Shown piece after piece: positions 33,301 through 41,532 of a DNA stretch of 64,000 nt (the stretch's first letter is position 1; each line of letters opens with the position of its first letter). The position numbers and the translations under genes were made by a program. The notes beneath the pieces were generated by a model. It made no database searches. It was not told the DNA's origin and saw only the letters and a program-made list of their open reading frames with translations. The stretch comes from Rhynchopus sp. YZ270_cl-10 (Eukaryota; Euglenozoa; Diplonemea; Diplonemida; Diplonemidae), in NCBI GenBank assembly GCA_964035575.1, contig OZ037852.1, positions 1,054,001 through 1,118,000 on the forward strand, in the 5' to 3' direction.

Positions 33301-36042
33301 TCCTGTGACACCTCCACGAACTGATTCTTGACCCACCAGTTTTGCAGCAGCAAGTAGTGTTTGCTGCCTTCCTCACGGTGGCCAGCAAGTCCCATGACAT
33401 GCTGCCCCCTAGCTTTTTCTTTCAATTCTGTGAACTGAACGTATATGAGTCTAATTCATAGTTAACTCGTCTTCTCATTTTTCTGGAAAACTGGCTCGAC
33501 TGCGAAGTTGGCACCATCCCAATGCCGTACTTTCTGAGGTTGGCACTATTTTTGACACTTCATAGGAAGTAGTTCACGTCCATCAAGCTTCGTCGTCCCT
33601 CTGTGTCCTCCAGCCCCATGATATCGCACATAAAGTCGATCTGATCTGTGCTGACTGCGAAGTTTTGTAGTTTCTTCTAATCGTTGTACAGACTGTAACT
33701 CCCGGGTTTGTTCCCCTGATGGTGCTTCTCCGTGAAAGCAGTGAGCTCGTCGAACAAGATGAGCCCTGCCTTCAACCTAGCGGAGTTTATACCCCCCTCG
33801 GGGGAGTTGGTTACTCCCTCCCGTTCGACCTCTTGTTAACTTGCCATTAGCCAGAAGGAGTCCACTGTGTTTACAACATGGGTGTTCCGTATTCCGGGGG
33901 TTTTCGGGGAAAAATCGGGTCCGTATTCCACTATTTTTCTTTGGGTGGGCTTCCCCTTTGGGGGTCAAAAACAGGGTCAAAACACCCCAAAACTGGTCTT
34001 ATTTGAATTTTTGGTAACCCGAGCGTTCAGCGGTGGTACTATAAAAAAATTGGCGTGGCTGCATAACTGCACAGTACACAGTACACAGTACACAGTACAC
34101 AGTACACAGTACACAGTACACAGTACACAGTACACAGTACACAGTACACAGTACACAGTACACAGTACACAGTACACAGTACACAGTACACAGTACACAG
34201 TACACAGTACACAGTACACAGTACACAGTACACAGTACACAGTACACAGTACACAGTACACAGTACACAGTACACAGTACACAGTACACAGTACACAGTA
34301 CACAGTACACAGTACACAGTACACAGTACACAGTACACAGTACACAGTGGAGGAAAGGGGGTGTCCGCCGGAGGCGAAATTTTTTTTTGAGGGTTCGTCC
34401 TACAAGGAGAAAAACGTCCTTTTTGTGTTGTTTCATTCCATCCCAGTTCACGGGCACCTCATTCAGTGAAAATGACCGTTCTAAAGTCTCTTAGTTACCC
34501 GTCTGCTCTTTTTTTTCTTCCCTAAGGGAATCCCTGTAGAAAAAAAAGTGCACAATCCCAAAAGTGGTATTCGTATTTCGTCTTAGGAACACCCATGGTT
34601 TACACAGGGTCCTAGCTCAGTAGAACGGAAAAGGTGGCCCACCTTTTCCGTTCTTTTTTTTTTTTTTTGGGGGTTTTTTTTACACGCAGGCCCCAGCCTA
34701 ACCATCGTTCCATCGTTCTATCGACCCGGGTGCCCGGGTCGATGGGTCGATGGGTACCGGGTTGACCCGGGGTTTTGGGGAATTTTTTGAGATACCATCG
34801 AGCCGGACTCGATTGGTCAAACGTCGAAGGAAAAGGAAGCATGCAGCATGGCGAAATAAATATAGTAGCGTACCGTGCGCCTGCGGCGCAAGCTTGCAAC
34901 CCACCCTTCCCATGACATAGTTTAGCTGGAAACATGTGCAAATTTAAGCGCAAATTTTAGAAATGTTGCGTACCGTGGCTTCGCCAGAACCTTTTGTTTA
35001 AGCAAAACATGGAAGCAAAATTTACGGAAACTGACAAAAATTACCAACGAAAGTGTCATTTTTGGCAACATTTTTTAGAAATGTTGCGTACCGTGGCTTC
35101 GCCAGGAACCTTTGGGTGCCATGATCGCCATTTCTTTTGTAAATGTACTGAGGTTACTGATAATTCGTGCACACAAACTTTTAGAGTTAGAGTTAGAGTG
35201 TGCAGCCGGGTCGTGCTAGACTTCTACAACAGCTCTGGGCCAAGGAGGTCCTCAGTGTCGTCAGCCAGTCCCCTTTGCTGTTAAAAACAGCGACTTGGCG
35301 TGGTCAATTTTTCCGCGCGAAGCGCAGAAAAAAATTTTTTTGAGCCACCTTTTCCGTTTCTTTTTTTTTTCTTCTGAGCTAGAACCCTGGTTTACAAGAC
35401 TATTTTTTTTTTTTTTTTGGTGACGTACCTGATTGATAACATATTAATATTTCTACAAATAAACTTCCAGTTGAAATTTCACAAATAATTTGCGAACACT
35501 CCCACTCGGGAGCTTGGCGGGAGGTGCCACATGCCTTGCATCCAGAAGTCTGTTTTTTTTTCCCTTTCTCTCCGACCTTTTTGACACTTCTCTCCTCACT
35601 ACAGGCGATATCGCTGGCAGTTGAGGATGTGAAACGGCAGTTCTGCGCAATGTACACCGAACCTGTGTCGATGCTCTCCTCTTCTATGTGCACAGAGTTT
35701 AACGGCAATTTGGAGGCACTGCTGAAGAAGTACGCTGCGAGCGAGAATGGGACGGGGAAGGTGAGAGAGATCCAGGGTGCTTTGGATGATGTGCGGGACG
35801 TGATGACACAGAATATCGATAAGGTCATTGAGAGGAATGGGAAGATCGAGTCGATAGTGGAGCGCAGCGAGGAGTTGGACGACGTGGCAACGACCTTCAG
35901 ACGCCGTGCAAAGACAGTACAAAAGAAAATGTGGTGGAACGACATGCGCATGAAGATCTTCCTTGGTGTTGGCATCATTGTCGTCATCCTCGTTATCTCT
36001 ATGATTGCTTGTGGCGGGCCCACTTACAAGAAATGCACATAA
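18312..36042 (+). CDS. VAMP7-type longin R-SNARE, three exons
   Basis: Vesicle-membrane SNARE for endosomal/lysosomal or plasma-membrane fusion. Exons 18312-18380, 18670-18834 and 35605-36042, all phase 0 with GTATG donors and CAG acceptors, give 223 residues (human VAMP7 has 220). Residues 1-110 are a longin domain (MPFYCAIVAKLQDC; RNNKLTLMHQGCQVNISTDD; AISLAVEDVKRQF). Residues about 125-185 are the SNARE helix, with the central arginine of the zero layer in KVIERNGKIE, then ELDDVATTFRRRAKTVQKKM. A C-terminal anchor follows (IFLGVGIIVVILVISMIACGG). The exon joins restore the longin fold without gaps, which supports a single 16.8-kb second intron. A short upstream ATG at 18221 is out of frame. 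Assignment to VAMP7 rather than another longin R-SNARE is by layout. Confidence 0.88.
18405..18479 (+). repeat. 8-bp tandem repeat in SNARE intron 1
   Basis: About nine copies of TTCCTCAT, one with a single change, inside the 289-bp first intron. Confidence 0.9.
18850..22690. other. Intronic stretch, no gene recognised
   Basis: G-rich on the + strand with short direct repeats (GAGGT near 19275-19300). A decayed GTGACT module lies at 20228-20273, a perfect 15-bp-arm palindrome at 20866-20896, and a GCACGTTTCAACTACTC repeat at 22258-22294. Long C-rich minus-strand frames here look fortuitous. Confidence 0.45.
20866..20896. repeat. Perfect palindrome
   Basis: AAGGCAACACACCCA, one base, then its exact reverse complement. 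Confidence 0.9.
22696..22826. mobile_element. 131-bp foldback hairpin MITE
   Basis: Almost entirely self-complementary: TTATCACA at the left matches TGTGATAA at the right, and the arms meet at CACCGTTG/CAACGGTG. No clear target duplication. Confidence 0.7.
23360..28310 (-). mobile_element. Decayed LINE of the I/ingi type
   Basis: Minus-strand remnant in several frames; ends are approximate. From its 5' side: a Lys/Arg-rich leader (27.6-28.3 kb); an APE-type endonuclease (YHVIFLQELQSW near 27.0 kb, NLYRPSG near 26.8 kb); a reverse transcriptase (ELKYKKSPGPDEVHNEWL near 25.9 kb, SHRPISLTSVVSKVMEKM near 25.7 kb, LFADVAILVTSDS near 25.24 kb, YLGMVLDSECRMKRHVGQ near 25.0 kb); an RNase H remnant (VIARRHRGNEAADQLSELA near 24.0 kb); a terminal CPLCGTTSTLRHVFGTC knuckle near 23.7 kb. 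The catalytic FADD box reads FADV. EN-RT-RNase H order with a 3' zinc knuckle fits I, ingi and related LINEs. The copy is dead: multiple frame changes and stops. Confidence 0.85.
28311..29600. other. Intronic stretch, nothing identified
   Basis: Moderately balanced composition with a 181-residue open frame on the + strand (28904-29449) of no recognisable family; possibly an old element. Confidence 0.4.
29608..29878. mobile_element. 271-bp TIR element
   Basis: GTGAAAAACGTTTTATGGTC with CGTAACTGGCCTAAA on the left is mirrored on the right (TTTAGGCCAGTTACGACC to TTTTTCAC). Interior is A/T-run rich. Confidence 0.65.
29901..30040. mobile_element. 140-bp foldback element
   Basis: GAGTGAAATAAGAAC and GCCACTAAAAAGG on the left are complementary to CCTTTTTAGTGGC and GTTCTTATTTCACTC on the right. 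It adjoins the previous element and shares its GTGAAATAA vocabulary. Confidence 0.65.
30983..31028 (+). repeat. GTGACTAAG module, copy 3
   Basis: Full copy, preceded by GCAGCTGATGCTGTGCGATA, an extension shared with the copy at 60393 and, diverged, with that at 51185. Confidence 0.85.
31030..31212. repeat. Dispersed repeat, copy 1
   Basis: Matches 53501-53650 at high identity: GTTCTCGGTTTCTGTCA, ATGACCACAAATTTGACTGA and GGTTTGTATTGGTTGAAA are common to both. A paired downstream block (32004-32165 against 54040-54195; GAACCACGGAGAATCGGTTT) suggests both are parts of one larger element. Confidence 0.7.
31902..31965 (+). repeat. TAAGGATCCTGTGAAG module, copy 1
   Basis: TTTTAAGGATCCTGTGAAGA, AAAACCGTGGCTATTATCTA, GTGATAGTAGTCTATAATCA. 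Shared with 39114-39176 and 41150-41213. Confidence 0.85.
32226..33030. mobile_element. 805-bp TIR element with 9-bp target duplication
   Basis: Ends CAGTGATCTAAAATACGT and ACGTATTTTAGATCACTG are inverted repeats, with further ACGTATTACGT motifs inside. CCCCTTGGT is duplicated exactly at 32217-32225 and 33031-33039. Nine bases fits Mutator-like elements better than hAT, though the CAG terminus is hAT-like. The interior carries one minus-strand open frame. Confidence 0.8.
32554..32832 (-). CDS. Partial ORF inside TIR element
   Basis: 92 residues (starting MWLTARPTLMEMMREKIV), not recognised. Adjacent sequence to 32419 in another frame also reads protein-like (Lys/Glu-rich helix). Probably a decayed gene piece, either captured or element-derived. 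Confidence 0.3.
   Translation of the reverse strand: MWLTARPTLMEMMREKIVLTLIKACIARFGTHFLVGARLLELNTTLVEVSTAPTHEAWIETLEGADTKESARQWRVLRNRDSDEGGFPVPGI
33040..34060. pseudogene. Possible decayed minus-strand gene
   Basis: On the minus strand 33.6-33.8 kb reads GLILFDELTAFTEKHHQG then, after a stop, FAVSTDQIDFMCDIMGLED. 33.2-33.4 kb reads KHYLLLQNWWVKNQFVEVSQ. The DE box after a hydrophobic strand recalls a P-loop ATPase Walker B, but there is no Walker A and family is not assignable. Confidence 0.25.
34071..34348 (+). repeat. 7-bp satellite (ACAGTAC)n
   Basis: About 40 uninterrupted copies of ACAGTAC. All six frames stay open because the unit length is not a multiple of three and no stop arises; none is a gene. 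Confidence 0.97.
34606..35388. mobile_element. 783-bp non-autonomous hAT-like element
   Basis: Left end CAGGGTCCTAGCTCAG and right end CTGAGCTAGAACCCT are inverted repeats, followed inward by ACGGAAAAGGTGG and its complement. An exact 8-bp duplication GGTTTACA lies at 34598-34605 and 35389-35396. Inside, a unit containing GTTGCGTACCGTGGCTTCGC is tandemly doubled (near 34965 and 35082). Confidence 0.8.
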
Positions 36043-36418
36043 ACGCAGAATCGATCGTAAAAAAAAGTACAAAAAATGAAAAAGCAAAAACAAAAAACCA
36101 AACATAAATGACACATTGCTGCAGTGTGATTTGCCTTCTATCCTTTTTTTTTTTTCTCTCAAAATTATTTTTTGGTGGTTGCCATGCGTTATGTTTCCCA
36201 AACCTTCTTTTCAAAAAAAAAAAAAAAAGGTGTGCTGCCGGTTCAGGGTCGAGTAGCTTTTTTGGTGGAGGGTGAGGAGGGGTGATGATAAAATTATTGT
36301 GTCTTCTGGAAGCTGTATGCGAACAGCGAGGCATGCATTTTTCAAGGGGGGGAGGGATTTTTTTCTTGGTGTGTCAAAAAGGTTGGCGTAATAACAGAGC
36401 CTTCAAGGGATTTTTTTT
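36043..36418. other. 3' flank of SNARE gene
   Basis: A- and T-runs, no gene. Confidence 0.5.
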
Positions 36419-37152
36419 GAAAACTTGGTTGTTTTAGTGTAGACACCCGAAGATGAGCTCCACTATACTACACGCGTCTAAGTGATGCCGGAGTTACTCC
36501 ATGCAATGCTCATGGCGGTCATCGTCGTCCAGTCTCGATTGGGCGGCAGCGGCGGCACTGGCTTCCTAGCTGCAGTCAACCCACGGTCGGGTGGGGGCGG
36601 CGACACGGGCTTGTTCTTCTGCACCTTGTGAGGCGTCTTGACCTTCCCACCGGCGGAGCGCGTCATGGTGGGGTCGCTATTGTCGTGGAACATGCGATGA
36701 TGCAGGCGTCGGGTGCCACTTCTTCTGTGCGCACTGCTGCTACACCAGTAGAGCAGGCCTCCTGCTGGTGGGATCGTCGTAGTGGCACCTGGGCAGGTGC
36801 CGGGTGTCTCCTTCAATGGCGGTGGTGCCGCCGTCACCTCCGTCGTCGTCTCCTCCTTCACGGCGGGGGGTTCTTCTTCTTCACTTGTGCGCTTCTGGGC
36901 GCGCAGCATGGTCCTCCGTGCGTCCTCCATCAGGCGTACCCAAGCCTGTTTATCTTTGAAGGAGAAGCTAAGAGAGTTCTTTCCAAGGTGGAGGGTGGCA
37001 GATGGGGTGTGTAAATACCCTCTTCAGTATCCGGAGTGGAGATTGCGCAACTGTGGCAAACACAACCGAGGCAACTCCACTACTCAATTTTTTTCAAATA
37101 AAATTTAGTGGAGCACACTCTCGGGTGGCTACACTAATACAACCAAGTTTTC
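36419..37152. mobile_element. 734-bp TIR element with captured-looking ORF
   Basis: Inverted ends of about 47 bp: GAAAACTTGGTTGTTTTAGT at the left, ATACAACCAAGTTTTC at the right, with GTGTAGACACCCGA and GCTCCACTA-type motifs inside. A solo right end recurs at about 38243-38296. The repeat with GCGCAACTGTGGCAAACACA lies just inside the right end. Confidence 0.78.
36478..36987 (-). CDS. ORF in TIR element, PH-domain-like end
   Basis: Minus strand. The first part (LSFSFKDKQAWVRLMEDARR) resembles the last strand and helix of a pleckstrin-homology domain (conserved Trp in the C-terminal helix). A Pro/Glu/Thr-rich disordered tail of about 130 residues and a stop follow. The upstream part of a PH domain is not visible, so it looks like one exon of a host gene carried by the element. 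PH assignment is tentative. Confidence 0.35.
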   Translation of the reverse strand, partial: LGKNSLSFSFKDKQAWVRLMEDARRTMLRAQKRTSEEEEPPAVKEETTTEVTAAPPPLKETPGTCPGATTTIPPAGGLLYWCSSSAHRRSGTRRLHHRMFHDNSDPTMTRSAGGKVKTPHKVQKNKPVSPPPPDRGLTAARKPVPPLPPNRDWTTMTAMSIAWSNSGIT

Positions 37153-38023
37153 AAAATTTTAAAAAATGGAATGCGATGTAGGCACGGTGGGGTTGCCTAC
37201 TCGACCGAGCTGCATTTTAGCACGTTTCAACTACTCTTTTTTTGTGTGAAAAATTCACGTGTAGTCACCACCTGTATTATCTCTGCCAGTTGTGGACATC
37301 GCCAGCTCACAACAGTGTGAGCTGTGTAAGGCCCTTTTCATAGAAGCTTCAAAGGCTTTCTGCAACTACCATTTTCTTTTTTAGGGTGTGCGCACAGTGA
37401 ACCGCATTTCATAGTTTTTTTTTCAAGGCCTTTTCCCCTTTTGGTTACTAAACACACGGCTACACTCATCTTTAAACCCCTTTTTTTTTCCTTCTTTTTC
37501 TAGCTGCACTTATTTGTGCAAGGAACAGGGTGATGTGGGATGTGCATTGGGGTTCTGGCTTAGAGGTGTAGCATAATCCATCCAGTGGTAGTATCGATCG
37601 GACAACCGTAGATGAGGGAGTCACCGACTAGAAATGCAGGCCCTTGTGTCATTTTTTTCCCATCCGCCGATGAACGATGAGGCGTTTGCACTTTCAACTT
37701 TTTCTTTTTATTTAGGTGACTAAGCACGAGAGGCTTAGGATCATCTCATAAACTTTTCTTATTTTTAAAGGTGCGATTGGCGCTTTCAATCCCCTTTTTA
37801 TTTTGTATAATACCACGTTCTTGTCATTGGAGATAGGATCGACTGACAGTGTGCACCAGCTATATTTGCCTTTTTTTTAAGCACGTCAACCAACACCGTA
37901 CTTCAGTGGGGGGGAAAAAAAATACAGTAGTTTGCAGAGCACCCTTTTTTTCCCCCTTTCTTATTTGCCGTCATATACTGAGGTCAAATTTCTATAAAAA
38001 AAGGTTTCTATCTAGTGATAGTG
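37153..38023. other. Intergenic with repeat modules
   Basis: GCACGTTTCAACTACTC repeat at 37201-37236, ATGAGGCGTTTGCACTTTCA module at 37672-37705, then a GTGACTAAG copy. No gene seen. Confidence 0.55.
37716..37760 (+). repeat. GTGACTAAG module, copy 4
   Basis: One base different from the copy at 7906. It follows directly on a GCACTTTCAACTTTTT module, an order also seen in decayed form at 51060-51230. Confidence 0.85.
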
Positions 38024-38146
38024 CCACCTGATTTTTACTCCGCGTATAGGGGCGTATAGGACCGTATAGGACCGTTTTGGTCCGTACAGGCATCTTCGGA
38101 CCGTCCGTACACGCCTTTACGCGCCTATACGCGGGGTAAAAATCAG
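38024..38146. mobile_element. 123-bp MITE nested in another repeat
   Basis: CTGATTTTTACTCCGCGTAT at the left and ATACGCGGGGTAAAAATCAG at the right are inverted repeats. GTGATAGTG is duplicated at 38015-38023 and 38147-38155. It interrupts a copy of the TAAGGATCCTGTGAAG module, whose intact copies read CTAGTGATAGTAGTCTATAA across the site, so the empty target is visible in the same window. Confidence 0.85.
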
Positions 38147-38168
38147 GTGATAGTGGTCTATAATCAAG

Positions 38169-39113
38169 CAAAAAAATATTTTGAAAAGGTTTACATGCAA
38201 GGTTATCAACAGCACCGAGATGCTCAGAATCATCAAAAAAAAACATATAGTGTAGCACACTCTAGGGTGTCTACACTAATACAACCAAGTTTTCAAAAAA
38301 AAAAAAACAAAAAAGTTTCTTTTCCTCCTCTATGATTCTTGGTGTTCCAGATAGTAGTGCCCTATCACAACAGTGCAATAAACTAATACATACAATGAAA
38401 TTTTAACTTTTGTGGAGCCACAAAAAAACCCCCCCCTCCCCCTCTTTTCTTTTTTTTTTTGCAAAAAGTGTCTGAATGATAACAGATTATAAATTTCTAC
38501 TTTTTCTTCAACCCCCTTTTTCATCCCCCTTTTTACAGCAGTCGCAGGACACACTCCTGTCTAAAAAAAACTCAACTAAAACTTTGTGCTACAAACCCCC
38601 CCCTTTTTTTTGCACCCACCCCCTCACCCGCAAGAGGCTGGTGCAAATGGGAGAACCGTGTGTGTCTTTTTTCCTCCCCCCGCGAAGTCTTTCCACCCCC
38701 ACACCCCACACCCCATTTTCTATCCGTTTCTTGCAATCCGTGTACGGTTTCTTTTTTTCCTGGCCGTGTCTCCACAACCCCCCACTATGATCACCTCTAA
38801 CCTGATCTATCCCCCTCCGACCAGGTCGCTTTTGGGAAGAGAAAAAAAAAGGCTGCATCCCCCCACTCTAGCTTTTTCCCATCCCTATCAAAAAGTTGAT
38901 GTTGCAGTAGAATTTGCCTCTTGGCTTGAAGATGTCCAAATCCCATTTTCTACGTCCAAAATCGCAGATATACGTCTCTTTGAACGCAACCTCAACATCA
39001 GGTTTGGGGATGTGCACGGCGGCTTCAGCCAGCGTTGCAAAGACGAGAGAGATTACAACCTGGTCCATTCCCAGCTCTCTCTATCTCTCTGCTCTTTTTT
39101 GGGGGGCTCTCTT
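38169..39113. other. Intergenic
   Basis: Solo TIR of the 36419 element at 38243-38296; C-rich stretch 38500-38780; a 38.88-39.07 kb segment open in several frames but without a nameable product. Confidence 0.45.
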
Positions 39114-39176
39114 TTTTAAGGATCCTGTGAAGAAAAACCGTGGCTACTATCAAGTGATAGTAGTCTATAATCAAAC
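39114..39176 (+). repeat. TAAGGATCCTGTGAAG module, copy 2
   Basis: Same as 31902 with a few changes; 120 bp upstream of the next gene. Confidence 0.85.
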
Positions 39177-39251
39177 AAAAATTTTTTTTTGGGGGGCTCT
39201 ATGCCGGAGTTAGAGGTTACCATTAAATTTGATTAATTATTGTGTATTTCC

Positions 39252-39283
39252 AATTGCCCCCGCCCCTTTTTTTATTCCTCCAG
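39252..39283 (+). promoter_or_regulatory. Predicted trans-splice acceptor
   Basis: CCCCCGCCCCTTTTTTTATT-type tract ending CCTCCAG, 15 bases before the ATG at 39299. Confidence 0.55.
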
Positions 39284-39298
39284 GCGATGTGAAGGGGC

Positions 39299-40447
39299 AT
39301 GAGTGCAAATGAGATCCCAACGTTTATTGTTCCGTTGCAGGTTGATAAGCGGGCATTGTACTGCGTTTTGGTGACGTCGGTGACAACGGTGTTGGCGTTA
39401 TTTGTGACGGATTGGTTGGGGAGGAGGCGGAGGAGGCTTGCTGATGTGCAGAGACATGCGGTCCTATCTGCAATGCTTGACAAAGAATGTGAACACTGGG
39501 CGGATGCTCGTGAACGGGTAGTGACTCATGCAGAAGCTCTGCGAAAACGCATCAAGACATACCAAACTGTGCTGGACGAGAGTTATACACATCGTCTGAA
39601 CGACCCAGATCGATATCTAGTGCGTCGTGTTGAGTCACTCAAAGACGATTTGGTTGTCTCCCGAATGGAAAAAATCTTCAAACAACTCAACACCGTAGAA
39701 ACCCCCAGCGAAGCGGACGAATACATTGAAGAAGAGGACGACGTCGCCGCCGCACCTCAGGTCCGCAACGTTGTTGTCGTCGCCGCGAACCGCACCTTCA
39801 CTGTTGACCTCTTCAACTGCCCCCCGGTTGTTATGTCTTTATGCGAAAAGATCAAAGGAATTATGGGCATCCCAATTTCCCGACAGCTGCTCCGGGTCAC
39901 CGGGGAGGGGGAGGAGGAGGAGGAGGAGCAGGAGAAGAAAGACCCTGAAATGCTGTTGGATGTCGAAGGCGCGCTGCCAACGATGCTAACAGAGGTGTCG
40001 TTGGAGAAGCTTAAGGCGTTCGAATGGGATACTGGGGGGAAGGTCACGAAGACTAAGACAAGTGGATACTCGATTATCAGAACCAATCAGAGTGTGGCAT
40101 TAGGGGAGGTAAACGTGCTCACGGTCCGTCTAAACACAGGGAACAATGAGTTGCATGATCTGGGTGCAGGCGCACCACGCTTCACAGAGGAGCAAGGAAA
40201 AGACAGGTGGCTCGTTTCGCTCTATGTTGAAGGCGGCATCGCTTCGCACAATGTCCCACGCCTGTCTGCACCAAGCACAATTCAAACCCTTCTCGTCAAC
40301 GGTGTCACCCGCAAGCTCAGCTGGTTCTCCACGCCATACCCAACTGACTCGCCTTGCTCAACGATGTCGCTCCTGAAAAAAGACTTTCCAATAACCCCCT
40401 TGCTCCAAACCCACGGAACAGGAGCAGAGTTTGAGATTCTTGACTAA
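39299..40447 (+). CDS. Membrane-anchored coiled-coil protein with ubiquitin-like domain
   Basis: 382 residues, single exon. Residues 19-39 are hydrophobic (LYCVLVTSVTTVLALFV) and followed by RRRRR, so an N-terminal membrane anchor with the rest cytosolic. About 45-130 is a charged helical or coiled-coil region. Residues about 156-240 align by eye with ubiquitin: VVVVAANRTFTVDLF for the first hairpin, then a helix (SLCEKIKGIMGIP) matching the KAKIQDKEGIP segment, then RQLLRVTG matching QRLIFAG. An acidic insertion (EEEEEEQEKK) follows that strand. There is no C-terminal Gly-Gly, so it is a ubiquitin-like domain rather than a modifier. Residues 255-382 are an unrecognised C-terminal domain. Membrane Ubl proteins often recruit p97 or the proteasome; that role is only a hypothesis here. 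Confidence 0.8.
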   Translation: MSANEIPTFIVPLQVDKRALYCVLVTSVTTVLALFVTDWLGRRRRRLADVQRHAVLSAMLDKECEHWADARERVVTHAEALRKRIKTYQTVLDESYTHRLNDPDRYLVRRVESLKDDLVVSRMEKIFKQLNTVETPSEADEYIEEEDDVAAAPQVRNVVVVAANRTFTVDLFNCPPVVMSLCEKIKGIMGIPISRQLLRVTGEGEEEEEEQEKKDPEMLLDVEGALPTMLTEVSLEKLKAFEWDTGGKVTKTKTSGYSIIRTNQSVALGEVNVLTVRLNTGNNELHDLGAGAPRFTEEQGKDRWLVSLYVEGGIASHNVPRLSAPSTIQTLLVNGVTRKLSWFSTPYPTDSPCSTMSLLKKDFPITPLLQTHGTGAEFEILD

Positions 40448-41149
40448 AAAATATTTGAGGGAATTTAGTCAAAATTTCAATTCGAGTTGTTTTTTGCCCT
40501 TCTGGGGGAGATTCAGGTAATAGCGCTCCGCAGAGAAGGAGTGCAACGTTTGCACTGTTTCTGAATAGGGTGGAGGGGGCATAGTATCTTTGCTATCAAT
40601 AGAAAGGAGATCCAGGTAACCTTTCAGCTTTTCTTTATTGGTTTTTTTTTTGTGGACGCATTGGGGGGGGTGGGGTTTGCTTGGGGGCCGACCAATTTTT
40701 GCACAGTTCCTGTGTCAGAAAATTGTGTCTTTTTTTCTGGGGAGAAATGGTGTGGTTTGAGAGTGGTGGGGGTGGTGTGGTCTTGGTGTGTGCCCTTTTT
40801 AGATTTATGGCCGCCTTTTCTCGTTTGCCTTTTTTTTTTTTTTTTGTGATTTCCCCCTCTTTTTAGTGTTTGCACTTATCAACTTCACTTTTAAACAATT
40901 TTATAGGTAATCCGACTGCCTTTGGCACCGTCTTTGTTTGCGATTTTTATTATTATTGTGTTGCTGTACTGACCACACGGGCATTTCTCACGCCCAACTG
41001 TTTGTCCCGCCTTCTCCCCCCACCTACCCTTCCTCCCTCCCCCCTTCTCCGTTCTCCCTTCTTTCTTAACGTCCACAAGATTGATTAGATATCCAAACGA
41101 ACCCCCTTTTTTTGCTGTTTTGCTAAGCGTACTCCTTTCTATTTGCTCT
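40448..41149. other. Intergenic
   Basis: T-rich; a GTTTGCACTTATCAACTTCA module near 40867-40890. No gene. Confidence 0.5.
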
Positions 41150-41213
41150 CTTTTAAGGATCCTGTGAAGAAAAACCGTGGCTACTATCTAGTGATAGTAG
41201 TCTATAATCAAAC
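41150..41213 (+). repeat. TAAGGATCCTGTGAAG module, copy 3
   Basis: Similarity to the copy at 31902 extends upstream through AAGCGTACTC (41126). Confidence 0.85.
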
Positions 41214-41532
41214 GAAATTTTTGTTGTTTTGCTCGCTCCCATATTGAGATGTATATTGCCACCCAAGCGCTACACAGATTTGGTATGTTCTGCTGACCTG
41301 CATGTCTCTATGTCCACAACACCCAGGCATACTGAGCGAATAGACTGTAGAATTTCCTTCATGGGTTTACCTCCCAGGTTCTGTCACGTCATACCAATGC
41401 CGACTACTCCTTGCACGCAGAAAAGACCTACTCCTGGAGTGCTGTCCACTTTTTCATCACTACAAACAGTCCATGAAAGGGGTGGTGTATACCAAACACA
41501 GCCCCAACCCCCTCAGTGTTCGATAGATTACA

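Larger units (their letters stand above)
18835..35604 (+). other. Giant second intron of the R-SNARE gene
   Basis: 16,770 bp between donor AAG/GTATGG and acceptor CTACAG. It contains a foldback hairpin (22696-22826), an antisense LINE (about 23.4-28.3 kb), two small foldbacks (29.6-30.0 kb), repeat modules, an 805-bp TIR element, a 7-bp satellite and a hAT-like element that ends about 210 bp before exon 3. Confidence 0.8.

Noticed and set aside
33590-33800. Walker-B-like GLILFDELTAF as a helicase gene
   Set aside because: Only one motif and interrupted frames; kept as a low-confidence pseudogene only.
33867-34469. Open frames across the 7-bp satellite
   Set aside because: They arise from (ACAGTAC)n lacking stops in any frame.
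38868-39068. Short protein-like frames on both strands
   Set aside because: Several frames are open at once and none gives a recognisable product; left as unresolved.
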